NCBI GenBank assembly: GCA_030430255.1
Contig: JAUIGD010000021.1
Coordinates: forward strand, 1-32,569
Length of the DNA: 32,569 nt
DNA from: Verrucomicrobiia bacterium
Lineage (GTDB): Bacteria > Verrucomicrobiota > Verrucomicrobiia > Verrucomicrobiales > DEV007
Reading direction: 5' to 3'
The position numbers were made by a program, and so were the translations under genes. Under the pieces are notes generated by a model, which saw only the letters and a program-made list of their open reading frames with translations, was not told where the DNA came from and ran no database searches. Within the stretch, counting starts at the first letter, position 1. Every line of letters begins with the position of its first letter. Positions 6,968-15,278 of the stretch are shown here, piece by piece.

Positions 6968-9900
6968 ATGTCCCGCCGATTCGCGCCCGCCGCCGCCGCC
7001 CTCGCCGCCCTGATCGCCCTCTGCAGCGTCCCCATCCGCCTCCCGGATCGGTCGGGCCGCCCGGAGGACGAGCGGTCGGCGGACCCGGCCGCGGCCGCGC
7101 TCCCGGGGGGCAGCGACGCCTTCCAGGCCTTCGCCGCGGCGCGGGCGGCGGCCCGCACGACGGGCGGCACCCCCGGATCGGAAGCGTCGCCCGAACTCGT
7201 CGCCCTGGCCGAAGCGCGCGGCGCGGCGATGCGGGAACTGATCCGCCGCGACCCGCAGGAGGCGCTCCGGCGGGCGGTGAGCTGGGCGGAGTTCGAGGCG
7301 CTCCCGCCGGTGCTGCGCCCCCACGTCGAGCGCCCCTTCAACGCGCTCGGCCACCTGCACGCGCTACCGCTCTGCGGCGCGCCGGCCGGCACGCCGGACA
7401 CCGTCTACCAGCTCGAACTCGACGGGCGGGCCTTCGAGGCTTTCGTGTTCGGGCGCCGCCTGGCGGTCGGCAGCAAAGAGGACACCCCGCTGGCAGGCAT
7501 CGTTTTGGACGGGGTCGCAGCCGTGCGCGAGGAGGCGTTCGAAGTGCTGTCGGCGGCGGACGCAGAGGCGCTGGCCGACTTCCCCTCGGCAGGCGGTGAC
7601 GGCGTGCGCTGTTTCGCGAGCGGCGCCGAGTTGGGCGCCGATCGCTGCGTCGCGATCGCGGCCGGGAAGCGCTTCCACTTCGCGGACGCGGGGACGGCAG
7701 CGGCGTTCAACGCGCGCCTGGCCGAATTCGATCTCGCACCGGGGCCCCACGCCGGGGCGGCTGCGGTGCTCTATCTGGCCGACGGGGCCGACGGGGCCGA
7801 CGGGGGCTTCGATTGGGGCGCGGCTGGCGAGGTGGTCGAGAACGAGGCCAGCGCTTGGACCGAGACGGTGAAATCGGTGTTTTTCATCCGCGTCGATTTC
7901 GCCGACGTACCGGGCGAGGTCGTGAGCCAAGCGGCGCTCGCCGAAGCCCTCAACGTCGCGACTTCGGACAGCATCCTCGATCAGTCGTACGGCAAGACCT
8001 GGATCGAGGCGGAGGTCAGCGCGACGACGGTGCGGCTGCCGCAGCCGAGCACCGGCTACCTGCCGAACAGCACGACCGACCTCTACAACGACGCCATCGA
8101 CGCCTACGAGGCGATCGCCGGCGCGGGCGCGCTGTCGGGCTACGACATCATCGGGGTCCACTTCCCGTGGATCAGCATGCAGAGCGGCACCGTGACCTTC
8201 AGCGGCCTCGCCGGAGGCTCGCGGCAATGGCTGCAGGGGACCTCGAACCCGAACACGATCATCCACGAGTTCGGGCACAACTACGGGATCGGCCACGCCA
8301 GCTTCTGGGACACGGCGGGCGCCTCGCCGCCGACCGGCGCTGGCTCGAGCTCCGAGTATGGCGACAGTTTCGATATCATGGGCAGCGGCCCCGACCCCGA
8401 GGGGCACTTCCACATGCAGGCGAAGGAGCGGCTCGACTGGCTCGAGGGCGGCCAGTGGGCGGACATCGACAAAGCGGGGTCCGGCAGCTTCCGGGTCTAC
8501 CGTTTCGACCACCCGGACACGACCGGCGTGCCGCGCGGCCTGCGGGCGAGCAAGTCGGCGGCCGCGGATGAATTCTACTGGCTCGGCTACCGCCCCGGCA
8601 TCCCGGGCAACCCCTACCTCGCGGGCGGCGCCTACCTGCTCTGGCAGCGCCCCGGATACACGCGCTGCTGGCTGCTCGACACCACCCCCGCCTCGGCGGC
8701 CGGCAAGGACGATGCCGCGCTCGCCCTCGGCACCACCTACTCGGACGCTGCGGCGGACATCCACTTCACGCCGGTGACGACCGGCGGCGCGGGCGCCGAG
8801 GCGTGGCTGGAGGTCAACGTCCAGGTCGGCCCCTTCCCGGGCAACGTCGCGCCGGTCGCGTCGATCGTCGCCCCGGGCGCGGCGGCGGCGAGATCCACCG
8901 TGACCCTCTCGGCGGACGCCAGCGACGCGAACGGCGACACCCTGGCCTACTCGTGGGATTTCGGCGACGGGTCGGCGTCCCCCAACAGCGCCTCCCTGGA
9001 CAAGACCTGGACGGTCGGGGGGACCTACCCCGTGACGGTGACGGTGAGCGACATGAAGGGCGGCACCGCCACGGCGGCGACGACGGTGACCGTCACCGAC
9101 CCGCTGGACACCTGGAGCGCGGGGACGGTGGACGCCGGGGAGTCCGTCGACGATGTGGCCTACGCCGACGGCCGCTTCGTCGCCGCCGGACCGAGCTACG
9201 CCTACCTGTCGTTCGACGGCGAGTCGTGGAGCGGGTCCTACCTCTCGTTGAACTACCGCAGCGGTGGCGTCGCGGGCGACGGCGAGACCTTCGTGCTGGC
9301 GGGTTACGACTGGAACGGTTCAGCCTGGTACGGCGTGGCGTATTGGTCGTACGACGGGCTCACCTGGACGGCGGCGACGATGCCCCCGGGCCTGCCCGAG
9401 CTGCGCGCGGTGGCTGCCGGCGGCGCCGGCAACTTCGTCGCCGTGGGGGACGACGGCCTGATCGTCCGGTCGGTGGACGGCGGGCAGAGCTGGTCGCCGC
9501 AGAGCGCCCCGGGGACGGCGGACCTGAAGTCAGTGGCGTATGGCGGCGGGCTGTTCATGGCCGTCGGCGGCACGTCGGTCTACACCTCCCCCGACGGCGT
9601 CACCTGGACCGACCGCTCGGCGGGGACGGGGATGGCCTCGTGGCACACGCTCAATTCGGTGATCCACGTCGACGGCACCTTCTACGCCGGCGGCTGGTAC
9701 AGCGGCATGCTCTCCAGCGCCGATGGCGGGGCCAGTTGGAACGCCGGGGCCATGCCCGCCGGGGCGAGCTACGACATCGCCGCGATCCGCTATGGCGCCG
9801 GGCTGTGGAGCGCCTTGGGCGAGCGGCGCTCAGACCCGGTGGGGGCGGTGCTGCTGGTCTCGGCGGACGGACAGAACTGGGTCGAGAGCAGCGCCGGCGT

Positions 9901-11539
9901 GCCCGACGCCAGCACCCTGACCTTCGGCGACGGCGTGTTCCTCACCGTGTTCGGCACCGGCGAGTCCTCGCAGAGCGGCAACCTCGACCCCTCCAACGGC
10001 GCGCCGAGCGCGGCCATCGATGGCGCGGCCACCGCAGACGCGAGGACCTCGGTGCTGTTCGAAGCCATCACCTCGGACCCCGATGGCGACCCCTTGATCC
10101 TCGTGTGGGATTTCGGCGACGGGACGCCGCTGGTCGAGGGGAGCTCGGCGGCACACACCTTCGCGACCGGCGGGGGCTTCACCGTGACGCTGACGGCGAC
10201 CGACAGCCGCGGCGGGGTGGTGGTCGACACCCACGCGGTGACCGTGACGGACCCGCTCGACACCTGGACGGAAAAGGGTTCGGGGACGACCGCCGACCTG
10301 CACGACATCGCCTCGGGCGGCGGGCGGCTGGTCGCGGTCGGCGACTCGTCGGGGACCTACCGGCATTCGGCCGACGGCGATTCCTGGGCCGGTGGCACCA
10401 TCGGCATCAACATCCGCCTGCGGGGCGTCGTGCACGACGGAGCGAAATTTGTTGCCGCCGGCTACGACTACGACTTCGGCGCTGGTGCCTGGACGGGGGC
10501 GATCTACACCTCGGCCGATGGGACGGGGGCTTGGACGCGGCGCCATTTCGCCGGGGAGGAGCTCAACGACGTCGCCGCCGCCGGCGGCAACTACGTCGCC
10601 TGCGGGGACGCGGGCGCGCTGTGGCATTCCCCGGACGGCATCAACTGGACCGCCGTGGCGTCGGGCACCGCCCTGAACTTGGAAGGGGTGAGCTACGGCG
10701 GCGGTGTGTTCGTGGTCGTCGGCTCCGAGGCCGACGGCGGACCCGCGGTGGTGTTGGCTTCGGCGGACGGCCTCGGCTGGACCGACCGGTCGGGGGGTGC
10801 GGGGACGGCCAGCTGGCAGGGCTTCTACGACGTGCAGTTCTGCGGCGACCGCTTCCTCGCCAGCGGCTGGTATTCGAAGCTGCGCCACTCGACCGACGGC
10901 GGGGAGAGCTTCGCCACCACGCGCTCCGCGAGCGAGGAGATCCCCGCCTTCGCCTTCGGCAACGGGATCTACCTCGCGGCGGGCATCGACCGTTCCGACT
11001 CGAACGCCGACGTGACGCTCCTCTCCACGGACGGTGAGATCTGGTCGGCGTTGGCGACGCCGGCGCTCGACGACCGCAACGCGGCGATCTTCTTCGAGGA
11101 CACCTTCATCACGGTCGGCGACGCGGGGTCGATCCGCCGCTCGTCCAGCTTCAGCGCGCCCGCGGCGGGCGGCTTCCTCGAATGGCTGGCGGCGAACTTC
11201 CCCGCGGGTTCCGGCGCCACCGACGACCCGGACGGCGACGGCGCCTCCAACCTCGCCGAATACATCAACGGCACCGACCCGAACGATGCGGACGACTTCT
11301 ACCGCCCGAGCTACGCGGAATCCGGCGGCTACCTGACGATCGAGATCCCGAGGTCGCCCGCGGCGGCCGACGCCTCGGTCGCGGTGCTGTTCTCCGCCGA
11401 CCTCGAGACCTGGAGCACCGCGGGGACGGTGGTCGTCTCCGACACGCCGGAGCTGCTCGTCGTGCGGACAGCCGAGGCGGTGGGCGCTGCCGCCCCGGCC
11501 CGCGGGTTCCTGCGGCCGGTGTACTCGTGGGCGGAGTGA
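6968..11539 (+). CDS. Secreted HExxH metalloprotease with two PKD plus beta-propeller-like modules
   Basis: A 1523-residue secreted protein. A signal peptide covers about residues 1-22. The zinc site is HEFGHNYGIGH with His433, Glu434, His437 and His443 (HExxHxxxxxH), as in the M11/gametolysin-like and M6-like metallopeptidases. A later SEYGDSFDIMGS supplies a Met-turn-like DIMG. After the catalytic domain come two tandem copies of one module: a PKD domain (about 625-712 and 1010-1098, each with WDFGDG) followed by many short repeats of the type 'VAVGDxG...S.DG.tW', which look like a BNR/sialidase-type propeller. The C-terminus (about 1415-1523) has DDPDGDGASNLAEYINGTDP and a beta domain with LFSADLETWST. 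Likely an exported enzyme binding and cutting extracellular protein; the substrate is not deducible. It converges on the anti-sigma-like gene. Confidence 0.88.
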   Translation: MSRRFAPAAAALAALIALCSVPIRLPDRSGRPEDERSADPAAAALPGGSDAFQAFAAARAAARTTGGTPGSEASPELVALAEARGAAMRELIRRDPQEALRRAVSWAEFEALPPVLRPHVERPFNALGHLHALPLCGAPAGTPDTVYQLELDGRAFEAFVFGRRLAVGSKEDTPLAGIVLDGVAAVREEAFEVLSAADAEALADFPSAGGDGVRCFASGAELGADRCVAIAAGKRFHFADAGTAAAFNARLAEFDLAPGPHAGAAAVLYLADGADGADGGFDWGAAGEVVENEASAWTETVKSVFFIRVDFADVPGEVVSQAALAEALNVATSDSILDQSYGKTWIEAEVSATTVRLPQPSTGYLPNSTTDLYNDAIDAYEAIAGAGALSGYDIIGVHFPWISMQSGTVTFSGLAGGSRQWLQGTSNPNTIIHEFGHNYGIGHASFWDTAGASPPTGAGSSSEYGDSFDIMGSGPDPEGHFHMQAKERLDWLEGGQWADIDKAGSGSFRVYRFDHPDTTGVPRGLRASKSAAADEFYWLGYRPGIPGNPYLAGGAYLLWQRPGYTRCWLLDTTPASAAGKDDAALALGTTYSDAAADIHFTPVTTGGAGAEAWLEVNVQVGPFPGNVAPVASIVAPGAAAARSTVTLSADASDANGDTLAYSWDFGDGSASPNSASLDKTWTVGGTYPVTVTVSDMKGGTATAATTVTVTDPLDTWSAGTVDAGESVDDVAYADGRFVAAGPSYAYLSFDGESWSGSYLSLNYRSGGVAGDGETFVLAGYDWNGSAWYGVAYWSYDGLTWTAATMPPGLPELRAVAAGGAGNFVAVGDDGLIVRSVDGGQSWSPQSAPGTADLKSVAYGGGLFMAVGGTSVYTSPDGVTWTDRSAGTGMASWHTLNSVIHVDGTFYAGGWYSGMLSSADGGASWNAGAMPAGASYDIAAIRYGAGLWSALGERRSDPVGAVLLVSADGQNWVESSAGVPDASTLTFGDGVFLTVFGTGESSQSGNLDPSNGAPSAAIDGAATADARTSVLFEAITSDPDGDPLILVWDFGDGTPLVEGSSAAHTFATGGGFTVTLTATDSRGGVVVDTHAVTVTDPLDTWTEKGSGTTADLHDIASGGGRLVAVGDSSGTYRHSADGDSWAGGTIGINIRLRGVVHDGAKFVAAGYDYDFGAGAWTGAIYTSADGTGAWTRRHFAGEELNDVAAAGGNYVACGDAGALWHSPDGINWTAVASGTALNLEGVSYGGGVFVVVGSEADGGPAVVLASADGLGWTDRSGGAGTASWQGFYDVQFCGDRFLASGWYSKLRHSTDGGESFATTRSASEEIPAFAFGNGIYLAAGIDRSDSNADVTLLSTDGEIWSALATPALDDRNAAIFFEDTFITVGDAGSIRRSSSFSAPAAGGFLEWLAANFPAGSGATDDPDGDGASNLAEYINGTDPNDADDFYRPSYAESGGYLTIEIPRSPAAADASVAVLFSADLETWSTAGTVVVSDTPELLVVRTAEAVGAAAPARGFLRPVYSWAE

Positions 11540-11571
11540 GCGGGCCCTGCTCGACCAACCCGTCCGCCACA

Positions 11572-11604
11572 GGCCGGAGCCCGGTGCTTGGTGAACGATT
11601 CTGG
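11572..11604 (-). repeat. Remnant of a MITE-like element end
   Basis: CCGGTGCTTGGTGAACGATT resembles the right end of copies A and D (CCGGAGCTTGGTGATCGATT) with scattered changes. Only this end is recognisable and no target duplication remains. It sits between the convergent metalloprotease and anti-sigma-like genes, about nine bases beyond the latter's stop, again at a gene 3' end. Confidence 0.45.
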
Positions 11605-11612
11605 GGAGCTGT

Positions 11613-13970
11613 TCACCGGATCTTCGCCTCGAGGAACACGAGGTGAAGCGTTCCGTCCTCGGCAGGAGACGCGAGCAGCAGCGCCTGGCCGCTGGCGAGG
11701 GTGGCGTCGAAGTCGACCTGTTCGGTCGCGCTGCTGGGCGGAGGCGAGCCGGGATCGAGGGAGGACAGGGTAGCGGCCAAACCGCCGTCCCAGTCGCCGG
11801 GCTGCGGGGTTACGACCCCCCAGTCATCGGCAGCGGGCCAGCCCCAGTGCATGGATTGCGCGTAGGCGGGGACGGCGGCGGACGCACCGGCCGAACCGAA
11901 GCGGACGGAGCCCTCGACGCGGACGGATTCACCCTCGCGGTGAGCCGTGATGGTGAGGTCTTGGGACGGGGCCATCGCGGCGATCAAGGCGTTCGCGTCC
12001 GCGACGTCCCGCAGACTGAAGCCGACCGTGAGTAAATCGTCGGCGGCGATCTCCCCCACCATGAGCGGTTGGTGCGCGACCATCGGGCCGGCGGCGGGCG
12101 GGGTTTGGTGACAAGCGGTGCAGTTACCGGCCTGGGGGCTCGTCGAGGCATGGCTGTCGGCCGCGGGGCAGGATTGCCCGATCAAGAACCGTGAGAGAGC
12201 AGGTGGCTCTGCGTGGACCCCGGCCAAATCGAGCGAGACGCGGCGGACGAACTCCTCCCGGCTCGCGGCGGCGGCCGCGAGGGACTTGCCCACCTCGCGG
12301 CTGCGGTACTCGACGCTCTCAGGGCGCCAATCGGGATGGCTCGCGGCGAGGTCGGAGAGCATCTCCGAGGCCTCGCTTAGCTTGCCGCGCGCCTCAGCGT
12401 AATTCTTTGCGCCGAGGAGTTCGTCGCCTTCCTGGGCGATCAAATAGGCGCTCAAATAGAGGGCGCCGGGTTCAATCTGGGGGGCCGCCCTACCCCCGTC
12501 CCCGTTGCTGTCGGTCGCGACGAGATCGAGTGCGACCGAAGCTTTATCGGTCAGGTAGGACTGAGTGCCCAGGTCGGCCCAGGCGATGGGGCGGTTGATC
12601 GGAGGCCCTGCGCCGCCGACCGACACGACCGCCTCCTCGCCCACCGTCGAACGGACGGCCGGGCTGCTGACCAGCTGCACACCCTGGGTGCCGCCGAGGA
12701 CGGCGATCAGCCGCTGCGCGGTCTTCGCGTCGGGGATGATCTGGTCGGCGATGAACCCGGTGGCGAGGGCACCGAGGTAGTCGGCCAGTTCCAGATGCTC
12801 GGCGGTGGCAGCAGCCAGGGACGGCGCAGCCTCGGCGGGCGAGAGCTGGAGGATCTTGGCGGTGATGGTGACGTGGTGCGGTGGGACCTCGGCGAACAGC
12901 GAGGCGAGGGTGGCGATCGCGGGGAGGTCGTCGGCGGCGGCGCGGACGTGCAGCGTGGCGCGGCCGTCGCCGTCGTGGGTCAACCAACTCGCCGCACCGG
13001 GGGCGGGGGAATAGGCGACGGCGGCGGCGGGGTTGGACGGCGCGGCGTCGATCGCGGCGGCGCCGAGGGCGTCGCGGGCGCGGTCGAGGAAGTCTGCCGC
13101 GACCGGGTAGCGGCGTTGACGCAGGGTGCGGGAGTCGGGGGCGAGGTCCGCCGCGCGCGGGCGGAGTTCGGCGCGCCCGTCGGCGAAGGCCAAATCGAGC
13201 CCGGCTTGGCCGGCCAAGAGCACCAGGGCATCGCGGGCGCTGATGTCGTCGACGCCCAACCGCACGGGCGCGGCCCGGCGCGGGTCGCCGTCGGGGAGGG
13301 CATCGCCGAACCCCAGCGCGATCCCCGGCAGCGCGGGGTCGCGGTGGCGGTCGGCGAGGTCCGCGAGATCCGCCGCCAGCGTGTCGAGGGCGGCGCTCAG
13401 AGGCACCTCGCCGCCAGTGTCGAAGCGCCGCAGGTAGAACCCGGAGAGCTTGCGGCGCACTTCGGCTCGCACCAATGGATTGTTAGACGCACTCGACCCC
13501 GACACGCCCAATTCCGGCCCGCCGGCACCCACGGCGGCCGGACCGGCAACCGGCGCGGCGGCGGCGCGGTGGGCGAGGGCTTGCCCGCGATCGGCACCGG
13601 GGCGCCACCAGAGCGCGACCGCGCTCCCGAGCAACGCCACGGCGGCGGCGGCGGCGATGGCCCTCGCCCGGCCGCCCCGCCAGAACGGTGTCGCGACCGG
13701 GGCGGCTTCGACTTTGCCCCGCTGCCGCTGCTCACGGGCGGCGAGCAGGGCGGTGAGGCCTTCGGTCGCGGCCTCGCGGGCGCAGGATTCGGCAAAGTGC
13801 GCCCCGAGCGCGAAGTGGATCCGGCTGGCGGCGGCGAAGGCGCGCGCGGCCTCGGCATCGGTCGCGAGGATCTCGCCCAGCTCGGCGAGCTCGACCTTCG
13901 AGGCGCGCCCGTCGAGGTAGCGGTCGACCAGGCGTGCGGCATGGCTTTGGGATCCGTCGGTTGTGTTCAT
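11613..13970 (-). CDS. FecR-like membrane protein with secretin-like domain and CxxCH motif
   Basis: A 785-residue partner of the upstream ECF sigma factor. The N-terminal part (LVDRYLDGRASKVELAELG...) is the helical segment typical of FecR/anti-sigma proteins in this phylum. A membrane helix follows at about 102-122. Residues about 190-300 resemble an STN/secretin N-domain, and about 350-460 resemble a secretin core, with HVTITAKILQLS, AKTAQRLIAVLGG, GVQLVSSPAVRSTVGEEAVVSVGG. Around residues 616-620 lies NCTACHQTPP, a lone CxxCH that could bind haem if exported. The ATG at 13970 was chosen because it overlaps the sigma-gene stop as ATGA; the frame is open further upstream but that part is antisense to the sigma gene. 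Probably sequesters or modulates the sigma factor from the envelope; the secretin-like part suggests a derived rather than pore-forming role. Stop TGA. Confidence 0.75.
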   Translation of the reverse strand: MNTTDGSQSHAARLVDRYLDGRASKVELAELGEILATDAEAARAFAAASRIHFALGAHFAESCAREAATEGLTALLAAREQRQRGKVEAAPVATPFWRGGRARAIAAAAAVALLGSAVALWWRPGADRGQALAHRAAAAPVAGPAAVGAGGPELGVSGSSASNNPLVRAEVRRKLSGFYLRRFDTGGEVPLSAALDTLAADLADLADRHRDPALPGIALGFGDALPDGDPRRAAPVRLGVDDISARDALVLLAGQAGLDLAFADGRAELRPRAADLAPDSRTLRQRRYPVAADFLDRARDALGAAAIDAAPSNPAAAVAYSPAPGAASWLTHDGDGRATLHVRAAADDLPAIATLASLFAEVPPHHVTITAKILQLSPAEAAPSLAAATAEHLELADYLGALATGFIADQIIPDAKTAQRLIAVLGGTQGVQLVSSPAVRSTVGEEAVVSVGGAGPPINRPIAWADLGTQSYLTDKASVALDLVATDSNGDGGRAAPQIEPGALYLSAYLIAQEGDELLGAKNYAEARGKLSEASEMLSDLAASHPDWRPESVEYRSREVGKSLAAAAASREEFVRRVSLDLAGVHAEPPALSRFLIGQSCPAADSHASTSPQAGNCTACHQTPPAAGPMVAHQPLMVGEIAADDLLTVGFSLRDVADANALIAAMAPSQDLTITAHREGESVRVEGSVRFGSAGASAAVPAYAQSMHWGWPAADDWGVVTPQPGDWDGGLAATLSSLDPGSPPPSSATEQVDFDATLASGQALLLASPAEDGTLHLVFLEAKIR

Positions 13971-14560
13971 CGGTTCGGGTGGACGTCGGCGGGTTTTCCG
14001 AGGCGGCCGCGGATGCACTCTTCGAGGCCGCGGCGGATGCGCGAGAGAGACTGGTAGACGGCGTCGATGCTGCGCCCGAGATGCCCGGCGAGCTGGCGCC
14101 CGCTGAGGCCCTCTTCGTAGCGCAGCTCGACGAGCTTCCGCGAGCGTTCCGGGAGGCGGCGCAGGCAATCGCGCAGGGCTTCGGCGCGGGCGCCGCCGAG
14201 TTCCTCGTCGGGGTCGGCACCGAAGGCCTCGGCGATCTGCGCGATCGCCTCCGGCGGGAACGAGACCGGGAGGCGCCCCGAGCGGCGCCGCGCGTGGAGG
14301 ACCTTGTTCGCCGCTACGCCCCGCGCCCAAGCACCGAAGGCGCCGCGCTCGGGGTCGAAGCGCTCGAAGCACTCCCAGAGGGTGACGGCGACCTCCTGGA
14401 AGAGATCCTCGCGTGCGGCCGGCTCGGCGACCAGCGACCCGACGAAGGCGCGCAGGTCGGGCTCGGCGGCGAGGAACAGGGGCAAAAAGGCGCCCGGGCT
14501 GAGATCGGGAGGCCGTCCGCCGGGGGGCGGTTCGGCAGGTAAGGGGTCGGTGGCGGGCAT
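13967..14560 (-). CDS. ECF-type RNA polymerase sigma factor
   Basis: A 197-residue sigma-70 family protein. Region 2 spans about residues 36-93 (LRAFVGSLV...EDLFQEVAVTLWECFERFDPERGAFGAWARGVAANKVLHARRR). Region 4 spans about 132-185, with LRRLPERSRKLVELRYEEGLSGRQLA and the helix-turn-helix SIDAVYQSLSRIRRGL. It lacks region 3, as ECF factors do. The wording of regions 2 and 4 matches the Rhodopirellula/Verrucomicrobium-type ECF subfamily. ATG at 14560 gives MPATDPLPAEPP; the frame stays open upstream, but the extension has no sigma similarity. A purine-rich AGAGAGAGGAA lies about 15 bases upstream. Its stop overlaps the start of the anti-sigma-like gene by four bases, so the two are translationally coupled. 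Confidence 0.9.
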   Translation of the reverse strand: MPATDPLPAEPPPGGRPPDLSPGAFLPLFLAAEPDLRAFVGSLVAEPAAREDLFQEVAVTLWECFERFDPERGAFGAWARGVAANKVLHARRRSGRLPVSFPPEAIAQIAEAFGADPDEELGGARAEALRDCLRRLPERSRKLVELRYEEGLSGRQLAGHLGRSIDAVYQSLSRIRRGLEECIRGRLGKPADVHPNR

Positions 14561-14728
14561 CGCGGAGGACGGGTTCCTCTCTCTTTTCCAGCCGGAGCGC
14601 GAAACCTGACAAGAAAAGTATCGGGCTGCTACAGGTTGCGATCCAACCGGACAACGTCCGCAGCCCGATCCCCTGCGCATGGCGCGAGGATGGGTAAGCC
14701 TGATCGATCCCTCCCAAGGAAGTGCGGT

Positions 14729-15034
14729 GTCATCCTGACGAACGCAGCGGCGGGCGGGCGAGGAGACGCCTCCCCGTCGATGCCCCACCTTCACCTAGCG
14801 CCATCCGGGCTAAGCCGAATGGCGCTCGGAAAAGCCGGGTTCTCGGCGGTTTGAGTCGAGAACGGAGCCGATGCTCGCTCCGGGAGATCCTCGTGGGTGC
14901 CGCCGTTTCGATCGTGTGCCGAAGGGCCCTGCGGAGTCGAACTCCCAACCTGGGAAGCGCTGGGATCGTTCAACACGAATGGCTCCGGAGACGCGGATCG
15001 TGGTGGGAGGCCCTTCGCTTCGCTCGGGGTGACA
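14729..15034. repeat. Degenerate GTCATCC-ended inverted repeat unit
   Basis: The left end GTCATCCTGACGAACGCAGC and the reverse complement of the right end, TGTCACCCCGAGCGAAGCGA, are recognisably the same motif. They enclose about 306 bases. The motif resembles the 'GTCATCCTGAGCGAAGCGAAGG' type of dispersed repeat known from many soil and environmental bacteria. The interior is low in coding potential. Confidence 0.5.
14797..14826. repeat. Perfect-stem hairpin
   Basis: AGCGCCAT (14797-14804) and ATGGCGCT (14819-14826) form an 8-bp perfect stem. The 14-base interior has a further GGCT/AGCC-like pairing. There is no T-tract, so I do not call it a terminator. Confidence 0.5.
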
Positions 15035-15102
15035 GTGCGGGAGTGGAATGTGGGGCGGGTGGCGGGTTTCGACTCCCGCGGGGAAGCCGGCTTGTCATCC
15101 CG

Positions 15103-15278
15103 ACAAGGGGCTTCACCACATTCGCAGGCGAGGCGCTGCCATTCGGTGACGCTGAGTAGGCGGCGGCAGGGACAGGCGAAGCGGCTGGGTGAACACCCTG
15201 CCCGAGCCGGTCACCACGCCAACACCCTCAGCGTCACCGAGGGCGAGCCACAGCCCGGAGCTTGGTGATCGATTCGGG
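15103..15278 (-). mobile_element. MITE-like element, copy D (left end replaced)
   Basis: From TCACCACATTCGCAGG (15113 on) to GGTGATCGATTCGGG (ending 15278) this matches copies A and E, including the middle blocks (GGTGACGCTGAG and CTCAGCGTCACC) and the centre GGGTGAACACCC. The expected terminal ten bases at the left are absent; GTCATCCCGACAAGGGGC joins directly instead, so the copy is chimeric with a different repeat. On the right it abuts CTAA (15279-15282), read on the minus strand as TTAG, which contains the TAG stop of the cyclodeaminase gene. No matching target duplication remains on the left. Confidence 0.7.

Larger units (their letters stand above)
14561..15102. other. Repeat-rich intergenic patch
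   Basis: No convincing gene lies between the sigma-factor start and MITE-like copy D. 14561-14728 should hold the sigma promoter, but no clear boxes were found. 14729-15034 is bounded by inverted ends resembling a common bacterial dispersed repeat (GTCATCCTGACGAACGCAGC at the left, CTTCGCTCGGGGTGACA at the right). It includes the hairpin at 14797-14826. A third such end, GTCATCCCGACAAGGGGC, starts at 15094 and runs into copy D. Open frames here read through repeat sequence and look spurious. Confidence 0.6.

Noticed and set aside
14925-14985. A tRNA-like T-arm (GGAGTCGAACTCC) followed by sequence resembling an anticodon region, on the minus strand
   Set aside because: No D-arm, no pairing acceptor stem and the T-stem does not pair properly. 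A tRNA search program could confirm that no tRNA or fragment is present.
14636-15268. Short open frames through the 14561-15278 patch
   Set aside because: They read through repeat sequence and the MITE-like copy D, and have no recognisable domain or start signal.
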